A DNA stretch of 33,998 bases from Thermococcus celericrescens (GTDB taxonomy: Archaea > Methanobacteriota_B > Thermococci > Thermococcales > Thermococcaceae). Positions within the stretch are counted from its first letter, which is position 1; the number at the start of each line of letters is the position of its first letter. The DNA lies in NCBI RefSeq assembly GCF_001484195.1, contig NZ_LLYW01000010.1, positions 1 to 33,998 of the forward strand, read 5' to 3'. This document shows, in pieces, positions 25,084 through 31,757 of the stretch. Below the pieces are notes generated by a model. It was not told the DNA's origin, did not search any database, and worked only from the letters and a program-made list of their open reading frames with translations. The position numbers were made by a program, and so were the translations under genes.

Positions 25084-25306
25084 GAATTCGTGATTTTCCA
25101 AAGTGGTTTTCAGTTTAAATCGCTGTTTCTCAATGTTTCACTGCCCTTGGCGCTCTTCGAGCGCCTAAAATTGGGAAATCTACTAAAAAGCCGGTTTTTC
25201 AATAAAACCCTCACCCGCAAGTCAGTTTAAAGGACATACTAACTCATCCTACTTGTTCCCCAAAAGTTGTCCCTCGACGAACTTTGCCCCCTTAAAACTC
25301 GTCCGT
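25084..25306. other. Intergenic region at the edge of the restriction island
   Basis: No gene is seen. A perfect 7-bp hairpin GGCGCTC-TTC-GAGCGCC lies at 25149-25165. It may separate the converging + strand tRNA transcript and the - strand restriction operon. Base composition drops compared with the S10 side. Confidence 0.4.
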
Positions 25307-25969
25307 CTAAACCTCTCTCAGCTTTCTCCACACCTCGTTGTACTGGAGCGCAAGCCAGTACTCTCTCAGTCCCCTCTGGGCACGCATGTAATCTGGATAA
25401 TACTCTCTCACGAGCTCCCAAAATGCGCGGGAGTGCTTTTGGAACTTGAGGTGGGCCACCTCGTGGATTATGATGTAGTCCCTAAGTTCCTCTGGCAGCG
25501 CCATAAGCATCAGGTTAAAGCTTAGATTTCCTTTCTCAGAGCAACTCGCCCATTTAGTCCTCTGGAAGCGGATGTAGATTTTTCTGTACTTTACCCCAAA
25601 GACCGATGAAAAGAGTCTCACCTTGAATTCCAGCTCTTCTCTCAGCTGGCTTTTCAGCCATCTTTTTAGCATCCCCAAATCGTCCTTGGGCAGGAGAACC
25701 ACGTGAAACTTTGGATTAACCCCGAACTCCTCCGACTCGATGAGTTCGTAGAACTCCCCGTCGAGTATGAGCTTATTGGAAAGCTGGAGAAACTTCATCT
25801 TGGCTTCTTCGATTTCCCTTAACTTCTTCTCTATCCACTCCTTCTTTCTCTTCACCAGATCCTCAGCCTCTGCATTCGGTGGGACTATTACCTTAACCTC
25901 CCCAAGGGGGCTTATCTCGATGCGGGGATACTTAACGTCCCTCCGAATTACGCGGTACTCTACCCCCAC
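25307..25969 (-). CDS. YgjP-like (DUF45) metallopeptidase
   Basis: 220 residues of the YgjP/DUF45 family, which commonly accompanies type I restriction loci. The zinc-binding motif HEVAH is in IIHEVAHLKFQKHSRAFWELVREYYPDY, with the third ligand histidine about eight residues on (KHSRAFW). KWASCSEKGNLSFNLML is the other family block. The GTG start at 25969 (VGVEYRVIRRD) was chosen because GAGGTGAT lies at the correct distance upstream; an extension to 26020 lacks support and covers the preceding frame. It overlaps the 3' end of the preceding HsdR C-terminal fragment by 10 bp, so it is last in the restriction operon. Its role there is not established. Confidence 0.85.
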   Translation of the reverse strand: MGVEYRVIRRDVKYPRIEISPLGEVKVIVPPNAEAEDLVKRKKEWIEKKLREIEEAKMKFLQLSNKLILDGEFYELIESEEFGVNPKFHVVLLPKDDLGMLKRWLKSQLREELEFKVRLFSSVFGVKYRKIYIRFQRTKWASCSEKGNLSFNLMLMALPEELRDYIIIHEVAHLKFQKHSRAFWELVREYYPDYMRAQRGLREYWLALQYNEVWRKLREV

Positions 25970-26173
25970 CTTTTGATCACCTCTAGGAGCTCGTTGCGCG
26001 TCTTGATGATGTCGTCGCATTCCTCCTTATATTCCCTTACAATGAAGAGCATAACCTTCCGCGAGACTTCGCTGACGATCTCGGTTTTCTCTGTCCAGCG
26101 GGGGAACCTGAGCCCCCCGGTCTCCTTGAGCAACTTTCTAACCCCTCTGATCAGCTCGTTAGTATTGGTCTTT
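25960..26173 (-). pseudogene. Detached C-terminal segment of HsdR (frame -1)
   Basis: Just past the hsdR stop a -1 frame reads on for about 70 residues (VRKLLKETGGLRFPRWTEKTEIV, SEVSRKVMLFIVREYKEE) to a TAG at 25960. The pattern of W/F, T/D-E-K and then a basic amphipathic helix resembles the end of type I HsdR subunits, which helps bind the methylase core. In this frame the only start is a TTG inside hsdR, with no ribosome site. A one-base deletion in the purine-rich AAGAAGGAAGAAAGAAG run near 26190 explains it; some residues between the pieces may also be lost. A separate small gene is less likely. Confidence 0.55.
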
Positions 26174-28796
26174 ACGTGCTTCTTTCTTCCTTCTTGTGCC
26201 TCCAAGCTTCGATTATCCTCTCTACCTGCTCAACCAAGTCCTCCGTTAAAGGTCCCTTGTGGGTGTTTACGTAGTGTCTGACCGAGAATATGAGGTTGGT
26301 AAACGCTCTCCGCTTATCCCTCTCCCTCATTACTTTCTTAAGGAACTCATCGTCAAGTTCGATTATTGGAAAGTCAGTCTTTATCTCCTCTATGTCTACT
26401 GTCTCATGTATGAACCTGAGGGCCTCCCTGAAGAATTCGTCGGCTTTGAGCTCGACCTCCGGCGGAACGCCATCAACCTTCGCTCTGTATGCATAATAGA
26501 CCTCCGTGAGCCATTTGAAGGCTTCCCTGAACTCATCTCTGTCCTCCCTGAGGAGCTTGTAGTGGTGCCTTATCTCCCTGTACAGCCTCCCGAACTCCTC
26601 CCCTTTATTTGTTCTAAAGAGCCTTTCAACGGCAGCCATTATGGCCTCCCTACCTCTTCCCGGCTCAAGGCCATCAAAGTATCCCATAGCCTTGGAGATC
26701 TTTTTCCTGAGCTCTTCCTTTATCTCTTCGACGCTGTAAGCGGCTCCTTCGATGTCAGCCTCGTTATAGATCTCCAGTGCCCTCTTCAACTCCTTGAATA
26801 TGCCCACGTAATCTATAACGAGGCCGAAGGGCTTGACGTTCTCGCCGTTCTTGATGAAGGGCCTGTTGGTTCTCGCTATTGCCTGAAGGAGCCTGTGCTC
26901 CTTGAGCGGCTTGTCCAGATACATGGTTTGAAGGATCGGGGCGTCAAAGCCTGTGAGAAGCATATCGGTAACTATCAGGATTTTTGGAGTTTCTTTGTTC
27001 CTGAAATCCTCACGAATTCTCTCGCGGATTTCAGCCATGTCTTTTCCTGGGAAACGCTCTTCAAGTTCCCTCTGATACTCCTTAATAACCTCGCCCTCAT
27101 CCCGGTTGAACGTCATCACGACCTCGGTGTACTCCCTTGGCAAATACTTGTCGAGGGCATGCTTGTATAAGACGCAGGACTCCCTGTCAACCGCTACCAC
27201 CATTGCTTTAAACGGCTCCACGCTCTCCCTATAGTGTCTTGCTATGTCCTGGGCTATGGTTTCGATCCTCTTCGGGTTTTTCAGGAACACCTTTATCGCG
27301 TTGAGCCTCTTCTTGAGCTTCTCCTCCACCCTTCCGCGGTACTCCTCCGGGATTTCCTCAAGCTTCGATGAGAGAAATGCCTCAAGGAGCTCCCTCTTTA
27401 GGTGAACGTCCTCCTCAAGCCTCGCCTGGTAGGCTATCTTCACGGTAAAGCCGTCCTCGATGGACTGCGTTATGAAGTACCTGTCGAGGTAGGGCCTGTC
27501 CTTATAGCCGAAGGTGGCGTAGGTGTCGCGCCCTTTCTTTGCTATCGGGGTTCCCGTAAAGGCGAAGAAGGACGCGCTCTTGAGTATCGAGCGCATAGTC
27601 GAAGCAAGCTCGCCGTACTGGGTTCTGTGTCCTTCGTCTATGAGAACCACGACGTCTTTGCGGTTCATTATTGTCTTTCTTCTCCGGCTTTCCCTCTTGA
27701 GACCCTCCAGCACGTCATTGAGGTCCTCGGCGCGGAACTTGTGGATGAGCGTGATGAACGTTCCCCTCTTTCCATCTGCGTGGGTTAGGACTTCCTTGAG
27801 CTTCTCGATTGAATCTATGACTTCAAAGCTCAGCCCCACGGCTTTAAGCTCGCCGCTCAGCTGCCTCTCCAGCTCCCTCCTGTCAACGACGAAGAAAATC
27901 GTGGGGTTGCCGAGCAGGCGCTTGATTTTATAGGCGGAGAATATCATGGTCAAGGTTTTTCCACTTCCCTGCCAGTGCCAGATTAAACCCCGGTTTCTTT
28001 CCGTCTCGCCCCTCGCGTAGGCCAGAGCGATGCTCACTATCTCCCTAACCGCCCGGTACTGCATGTACCTCGGCAGAACCTTTGTAAAAGCTCCACCGCT
28101 CTCACGGTAGAAGGTGAAGTAGCGGAGGACGTCAAGGAGGGTCTCAGGTTTTAAAAGCTCAACCAGGTTGTCCAGCTCATCAAAGCTCTCGCCCTTCCAT
28201 TCATAGACTGGAACACTGCTGAGCCACGGCACTATGGGGAAATAGACAGGTTTATCTCCAACCGCAACGCCGATCTGCACGTACTTGAAGAGCTCGGGCA
28301 TCTCCTTCTCATAGCTTTTAATCTGCTCGTAGGCCTTTTTCCAGCTCACATCGAGCTTTTTGCACTCGATTATGACCAGCGGGATGCCGTTGACGTAGAG
28401 GATCAGGTCGGGTATCTTGGTCTTAAACGGGTAGCCGACCTGGTTGGCAACGAGGAACTCGTTGTTTCCGAGGTTTTCGTAGTCAATGAGCATCAGCCTC
28501 CTCGGTTGAGCGGTTTCCTCATCCTTCACGGGAACGCCGTTCTTGAGGTAGTCGAGAACCCTGCGGGAACCTTCAACGCCGAAAGGGGTAGCTTTGAGGA
28601 GATTGATTGCCTCCTCCGCTTCCCTCTCGCTAACTCCGTTTATCCTCACTATCGCGTCCTTCAACCTTGAGATCAGGAGGGGCTCGTTTTTGTCTTCGAG
28701 GACCTCAATGCCCCTCCGGTAAGTCCAGCCTTTTTCCTTTAACCGATCGATGATGGGCTTTTCGCACTGGAGGTATTCGGGGGTTTGAGCGGGCAT
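26172..28796 (-). CDS. hsdR: Type I restriction enzyme HsdR (motor/endonuclease) subunit
   Basis: 874 residues. The N-terminal PD-(D/E)xK nuclease has KIPDLILYVNG with D130 and VIIECKK with E144 and K146. The SF2 translocase motifs follow: I WHWQGSGKTLTM, II VVLIDEGHR, III FAFTGTPI, V MLLTGFDAPILQTMYLDKPL, VI QAIARTNRP. The ATG at 28796 (MPAQTPEYLQ) is chosen for AGGTG upstream; in-frame ATGs at 28832 and 28823 lack ribosome sites. The protein ends early at EAWRHKKEERST, where related subunits usually continue ~80-150 residues; that tail is visible in the -1 frame downstream. The catalytic parts are intact, but docking to the methylase core may be impaired. Two TATA candidates lie upstream (28868-28876, 28811-28820, minus strand). 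Confidence 0.92.
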   Translation of the reverse strand: MPAQTPEYLQCEKPIIDRLKEKGWTYRRGIEVLEDKNEPLLISRLKDAIVRINGVSEREAEEAINLLKATPFGVEGSRRVLDYLKNGVPVKDEETAQPRRLMLIDYENLGNNEFLVANQVGYPFKTKIPDLILYVNGIPLVIIECKKLDVSWKKAYEQIKSYEKEMPELFKYVQIGVAVGDKPVYFPIVPWLSSVPVYEWKGESFDELDNLVELLKPETLLDVLRYFTFYRESGGAFTKVLPRYMQYRAVREIVSIALAYARGETERNRGLIWHWQGSGKTLTMIFSAYKIKRLLGNPTIFFVVDRRELERQLSGELKAVGLSFEVIDSIEKLKEVLTHADGKRGTFITLIHKFRAEDLNDVLEGLKRESRRRKTIMNRKDVVVLIDEGHRTQYGELASTMRSILKSASFFAFTGTPIAKKGRDTYATFGYKDRPYLDRYFITQSIEDGFTVKIAYQARLEEDVHLKRELLEAFLSSKLEEIPEEYRGRVEEKLKKRLNAIKVFLKNPKRIETIAQDIARHYRESVEPFKAMVVAVDRESCVLYKHALDKYLPREYTEVVMTFNRDEGEVIKEYQRELEERFPGKDMAEIRERIREDFRNKETPKILIVTDMLLTGFDAPILQTMYLDKPLKEHRLLQAIARTNRPFIKNGENVKPFGLVIDYVGIFKELKRALEIYNEADIEGAAYSVEEIKEELRKKISKAMGYFDGLEPGRGREAIMAAVERLFRTNKGEEFGRLYREIRHHYKLLREDRDEFREAFKWLTEVYYAYRAKVDGVPPEVELKADEFFREALRFIHETVDIEEIKTDFPIIELDDEFLKKVMRERDKRRAFTNLIFSVRHYVNTHKGPLTEDLVEQVERIIEAWRHKKEERST

Positions 28797-28810
28797 GGAG
28801 GGCACCTGTT

Positions 28811-28876
28811 TATTTATAAACATCGGGACCATCAGAGAGGTTGGATGTTTATGGATAAACCCTTTGGTTTTAAATA
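28811..28876 (-). promoter_or_regulatory. Two candidate TATA boxes for hsdR
   Basis: On the minus strand TATTTAAAA (28876-28868) predicts a start near 28847 and a ~50-nt leader. TTTATAAATA (28820-28811) is a better TATA match, but at ~20 nt before the chosen ATG it is close for a leaderless start. Either allows hsdR to be expressed independently of hsdM/hsdS. Confidence 0.45.
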
Positions 28877-28919
28877 TTCATGCAAGTCAGAACTTCACCT
28901 GATTTTTTGAGATTGGACT

Positions 28920-29191
28920 CTTGTGGGCGGAGGTGGGGGATTCGAACCCCCTATAGTCCAACACCCCCTGGGCGGGACTTACAGCGGCGCTCCCCTCACC
29001 ACCAAGGCATGTATGAGATGGGTGGGCCCCTTATCACCCTCCGGCCGCAGGGGGCCCACCCCCGCCCATTGTGATATCTTGTAAATACTGGATTACTGAT
29101 ATCACCCCCGCGATTATTTGTAGGAGGGTGATAGTTGCCTGTGGATTCACTGAAAGCCCAACGGCGAGGAGAGCAACCACCTGCCCACAAG
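28920..29191 (-). ncRNA. Structured RNA with tRNA-like T-arm between hsdS and hsdR
   Basis: A ~272-nt GC-rich stretch in AT-richer DNA with no coding frame. On the minus strand its ends pair: CTTGTGGGC+AGGT (29191-29179) with ACCT+GCCCACAAG (28934-28931, 28928-28920), 13 bp with a CC bulge. The 3' strand is directly continuous with a perfect hairpin GGGGG-TTCGAAT-CCCCC (28951-28935), a consensus tRNA T-arm. Inside is an 11-bp hairpin GGGTGGGCCCC/GGGGCCCACCC (29061-29051, 29030-29020) with a 20-nt loop. The loop segment GGAGGGTGATA (29042-29032) matches TATCACCCTCC (29133-29123) over 11 bp, a possible pseudoknot. A strong TATA box lies ~26 nt upstream of the 5' end. It is not recognisable as tRNA, SRP RNA, RNase P RNA or a box C/D or H/ACA RNA. 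Confidence 0.7.
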
Positions 29192-29216
29192 ATAATTATG
29201 TTATAACCATCTAGGG

Positions 29217-29224
29217 TATTTATA
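29217..29224 (-). promoter_or_regulatory. TATA box of the structured RNA
   Basis: TATAAATA on the minus strand, preceded by GAAAGG (BRE). It is one of the best promoter matches in the window and lies just after the hsdS stop. The predicted start (~29195) coincides with the 5' arm of the RNA's terminal helix. Confidence 0.7.
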
Positions 29225-29246
29225 CCTTTCACCCGACAAAGAAAGT

Positions 29247-30542
29247 TTAGTCTACACAATTTACCCTCCTCCCCGTCAGCAGGTCCTTCATCAGCCCGCG
29301 CTTGACCCTCTCCAGCTTCTCCCTTCTCTTTCTCAGGAGTTTGAGCCTTCTGTCAACGGTGGAGAGTATTTCGGCGATCTGCTTTTGTTCTTCTAGGGGC
29401 GGGAGGGGGAGCCTTATGTTTAGAAGATCAGATTTTCTTATTCCCGCCTGACCCACATGTCTTATGGCGATTTGCTTGAAATACTGTATCTGCCAAAGCC
29501 GGATAAAATTGTAAACAAGCCACTCGGGTATTGTAACATCATTCTTAACGCGAATACGGGTTATGTGGTTGCTGTATGTGCAAAACTCACATTCCCCCCT
29601 AAAGACGGCACTTTTACCCAGCAAATCAACACTGTTGGTATTGTTGAACAACACATCACCAGGTCTTAGGAGGTAATCGTTAATGTTCTTGTTCTTTGGT
29701 ATTGGAACTTTCAGATACTGGTCAAGTACGACCCGTCCATCTGTGGTTATGTTATTCATTCTAAGTTGAATTATGCCATTCTCGTCTCGTTTTCCACTTG
29801 CAAAGCCTGGCTTCGCTTCTGTGATGATGTCCTCAACTTTGACAACCCTCCACTCCTCGGGAATCTCGCCCAGCTCGGTCTTCTTGAACCGCTCGTGCTT
29901 TATTCCCTTAGTCAAAAGCCTCTGCATCAGGCCCTTTTTCAGGCGTTCCGTCCGCTCGATAGCTTTGTCAGTCTTCTCGATGGCCTCGTCAACCGTTCTG
30001 AGTATCTCGGCGATTTTCCTCTGCCCGGGGAGGGGTGGGAGAGGAAGAGGTATATTTAATAAATCTGCCTTTTTAATACTTGCTTGCCCCACGTATCTAA
30101 CACAGATCTGTCTAAAGTATCCGATTCTCCAAAGTTCCATAAAATAGTACATTATCCACTCTGGGATAACTCGACTAGAATCTACCCGGATTCTTGTTAT
30201 GTGGTTGCTATATGTACAAAACTCACACTCGCCACGAAATATAGCTGTTTTACCAATTAAGTCAACACTGTTCGTGTTATTAAACAGTACATCGCCCGGC
30301 TTAAGGAGATAATCTTCAATGTTGCTTCGGACTGGAACTTCCAAGTATTCCTTTAGTGTGACCTTGCCCTCAGTAGTGATGTTGTTCATTCTAAGCTGAA
30401 TTATCCCGTTCTCATCACGTTTTCCGCTTGCAAATCCTGGTTTAGCCTCTTTGATAACATCTTTTATTTTAATGACCTCCCACCCCTCTGGAATCTCGCT
30501 GAGTGGGGTTTTCTTGAACCTAGTTTTAGTCTGAGTATGCAT
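29247..30542 (-). CDS. hsdS: Type I restriction-modification specificity subunit HsdS with near-identical TRDs
   Basis: 431 residues with two target-recognition domains, each followed by the conserved coiled spacer: first ending PLPPLPGQRKIAEILRTVDEAIEKTDKAIER, second ending PLPPLEEQKQIAEILSTVDRRLKLLRKRRE. The two TRDs (about residues 16-170 and 218-375) are strikingly alike, sharing EAKPGFASGKRDENGIIQL, DVLFNNTNSVDL and GECEFCTYSNHITRIRV. Most type I HsdS proteins have unrelated TRDs. The start ATG 30542 follows GAGAGGTGA at 6 nt; the in-frame GTG upstream is part of that ribosome site. It lies 12 nt after the small membrane-protein gene. HsdS selects the DNA sequence for both methylation (with HsdM) and cleavage (with HsdR). 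Confidence 0.93.
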   Translation of the reverse strand: MHTQTKTRFKKTPLSEIPEGWEVIKIKDVIKEAKPGFASGKRDENGIIQLRMNNITTEGKVTLKEYLEVPVRSNIEDYLLKPGDVLFNNTNSVDLIGKTAIFRGECEFCTYSNHITRIRVDSSRVIPEWIMYYFMELWRIGYFRQICVRYVGQASIKKADLLNIPLPLPPLPGQRKIAEILRTVDEAIEKTDKAIERTERLKKGLMQRLLTKGIKHERFKKTELGEIPEEWRVVKVEDIITEAKPGFASGKRDENGIIQLRMNNITTDGRVVLDQYLKVPIPKNKNINDYLLRPGDVLFNNTNSVDLLGKSAVFRGECEFCTYSNHITRIRVKNDVTIPEWLVYNFIRLWQIQYFKQIAIRHVGQAGIRKSDLLNIRLPLPPLEEQKQIAEILSTVDRRLKLLRKRREKLERVKRGLMKDLLTGRRVNCVD

Positions 30543-30554
30543 CGGATTCACCTC

Positions 30555-30908
30555 TCAAAACATCAATATTATGACACCCACAAATGCGGAGTTATACATG
30601 AATGCAACAGCATAAAAGAAGCCTGACAGTGATGTATCGCTCCAATATGCCAAGATTGCAATAATCCCAAGGATTAACCCCACGTTGGCATACAGGCATA
30701 ATAATGGTTCTGTGATTCCCCTAGCAATTAGATAAGTATTCAGCGCTATAACATTGGCAAAGAGTGAGGGACGGGAGATAAAGTGTTTCTCTACAAGAAG
30801 ACCAACGATTATCATGGCAATAGCTCCAAGTTTGTTAAGGAACTCCGGATTTGATAGTGCCGGAAAAATCTGAAGAAGAATGTAGTCATTCATTAGGCTC
30901 TCAAGCAT
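30555..30908 (-). CDS. Small membrane protein in the hsd operon
   Basis: 117 residues with three or four hydrophobic segments: LGAIAMIIVGLLVE, LFANVIALNTYLIA, CLYANVGLILGIIAILAYW and GFFYAVAFMYNSAFVGVIILMF. The start ATG follows GGAGGGA, which overlaps the last codons of the PIN gene, and lies 1 nt after that gene's stop; the two are translationally coupled. GC content is lower than in the housekeeping genes. No family is recognised. It is co-transcribed with restriction genes; a role in host membrane effects or toxin-antitoxin-like function would be guesswork. Confidence 0.65.
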   Translation of the reverse strand: MLESLMNDYILLQIFPALSNPEFLNKLGAIAMIIVGLLVEKHFISRPSLFANVIALNTYLIARGITEPLLCLYANVGLILGIIAILAYWSDTSLSGFFYAVAFMYNSAFVGVIILMF

Positions 30909-30909
30909 T

Positions 30910-31524
30910 TTATAGTCCCTCCAAAATCTGTATCATTCTCCCGGGCCTTACAATTTTGAAATTCCTCTCCTCGAAGAACTTTCTCGTTCTTTTTCTTATG
31001 CGCTTGTCCTCCAGCAAATCGTGAAAGTCCCGGTCCATGGTTACGAAATAATCCATACCGTGCTTTATCGCCGTCGTGATGAGTATTGCATCTTGCGTCA
31101 TTAGTCCAGCCCTTGCAACGAAGAAGGGATAGTATTCAACGTCGAACACTGAGTCCTCAATAACGTTCAGCCGTTCCCTGATGAGATTTGAGAGCTTGAT
31201 AATTGCATCAAGAAACTCGTCGAACTCCTCACCGGTGAGCAGGAAGTCCTTGAAGTACTTTCCCCAGTATAGGGCCGCTATTCCTTCCGAACGCATTTTC
31301 TCGGAGATTAAAAAATCGGCAAAAGCCCTCGTCATCTCCGCCAGTGCGAGGTTTGAGGTGTAGAACTCCGCCTTAAACGTCCCGTTGATAGCCCCTTCAA
31401 CAAGGCGATAGGACTGCTCCAACTTGCGATATTTGTTAATTAGCCCCTCGCCATGCCTCTCAATACCCTTCTTCAAAATCGCCCAGTGGACTATTGTGTT
31501 CGTATCAACGAACACCTTAACCAT
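30910..31524 (-). CDS. PIN-domain RNase
   Basis: 204-residue PIN-fold nuclease. The first acidic residue is in VKVFVDTNTIVHWA (D7), a conserved Glu is in NLALAEMTRAFADFL, and the C-terminal acidic cluster is in LMTQDAILITTAIKHGMDYFVTMDRDFHDL, giving the Mg2+ site typical of VapC-type RNases. It is longer than most VapC toxins (~130 residues), with a helical insert (about 35-130). The ATG at 31524 follows TTGAGGGG, 6 nt after the stop of a Lys-rich mini-protein, which is the only candidate antitoxin nearby. It sits between hsdM and hsdS; substrate unknown. VapC relatives often cut tRNA, notable because the operon also encodes a T-arm-bearing RNA. Confidence 0.8.
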   Translation of the reverse strand: MVKVFVDTNTIVHWAILKKGIERHGEGLINKYRKLEQSYRLVEGAINGTFKAEFYTSNLALAEMTRAFADFLISEKMRSEGIAALYWGKYFKDFLLTGEEFDEFLDAIIKLSNLIRERLNVIEDSVFDVEYYPFFVARAGLMTQDAILITTAIKHGMDYFVTMDRDFHDLLEDKRIRKRTRKFFEERNFKIVRPGRMIQILEGL

Positions 31525-31530
31525 AGCCCC

Positions 31531-31710
31531 TCAACCCAGAAGATCCCAAATCGACCCTTTTTTCTTTGTGCTCTTCTTCTTGGGAGGATGCCATAGTCCC
31601 ACTATTTTATACTGCCCGTTGGGCTGAATCTCGGCGAGATAGTATTTTCCTGTAAGCGGGTTGTGGATGCGCTTGTACTTTTTCTTTTTGGACTTCTTTT
31701 TTGTGGCCAT
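31531..31710 (-). CDS. Lys-rich 59-residue mini-protein
   Basis: 59 residues, 20 or so of them Lys: ATKKKSKKKKYKRIHNPLTGKYY, AEIQPNGQYKIVGLWHPP, then KKKSTKKKGSIWDLLG. Lys clusters at both ends flank a short beta-hairpin-like core (KYYLAEIQPNGQYKIVGLW). ATG 31710 follows GGGTGA; an upstream in-frame TTG at 31725 is rejected. It is located between hsdM (47 nt upstream) and the PIN gene (6 nt downstream). It could be a nucleic-acid-binding protein or an unusual antitoxin for the PIN nuclease; antitoxins are usually acidic, so the second is weak. Confidence 0.6.
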   Translation of the reverse strand: MATKKKSKKKKYKRIHNPLTGKYYLAEIQPNGQYKIVGLWHPPKKKSTKKKGSIWDLLG

Positions 31711-31757
31711 TTTTTCACCCAACAATTTCTAAGGTTGGTATTTAATAAACCCTTTCC

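Noticed and set aside
25960-26205. Stand-alone 81-codon gene starting at TTG 26205
   Set aside because: The TTG lies inside hsdR without a ribosome site, and the sequence looks like the missing HsdR tail.
26259-27170. 303-codon + strand frame
   Set aside because: Antisense to hsdR, whose helicase motifs lie on the other strand. It has no ribosome site or recognisable protein features.
28920-29010. Ordinary tRNA gene on the minus strand
   Set aside because: A perfect T-arm and a tRNA-like 3' end are present, but no matching 5' acceptor strand, D-arm or anticodon arm lies at tRNA distance. The closing partner is ~240 nt away.
28920-29191. Miniature inverted-repeat transposon
   Set aside because: Ends are inverted repeats, but the flanks (GATTGGACT and ATAATTATG) show no target duplication, and the T-arm and internal helices favour an RNA. 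Not fully excluded.
28920-29191. SRP RNA or RNase P RNA
   Set aside because: The conserved SRP helix 8 and Alu order and the RNase P conserved regions are not found in the right order. TGTAAG near a GTGG motif was noted but lies in the wrong half.
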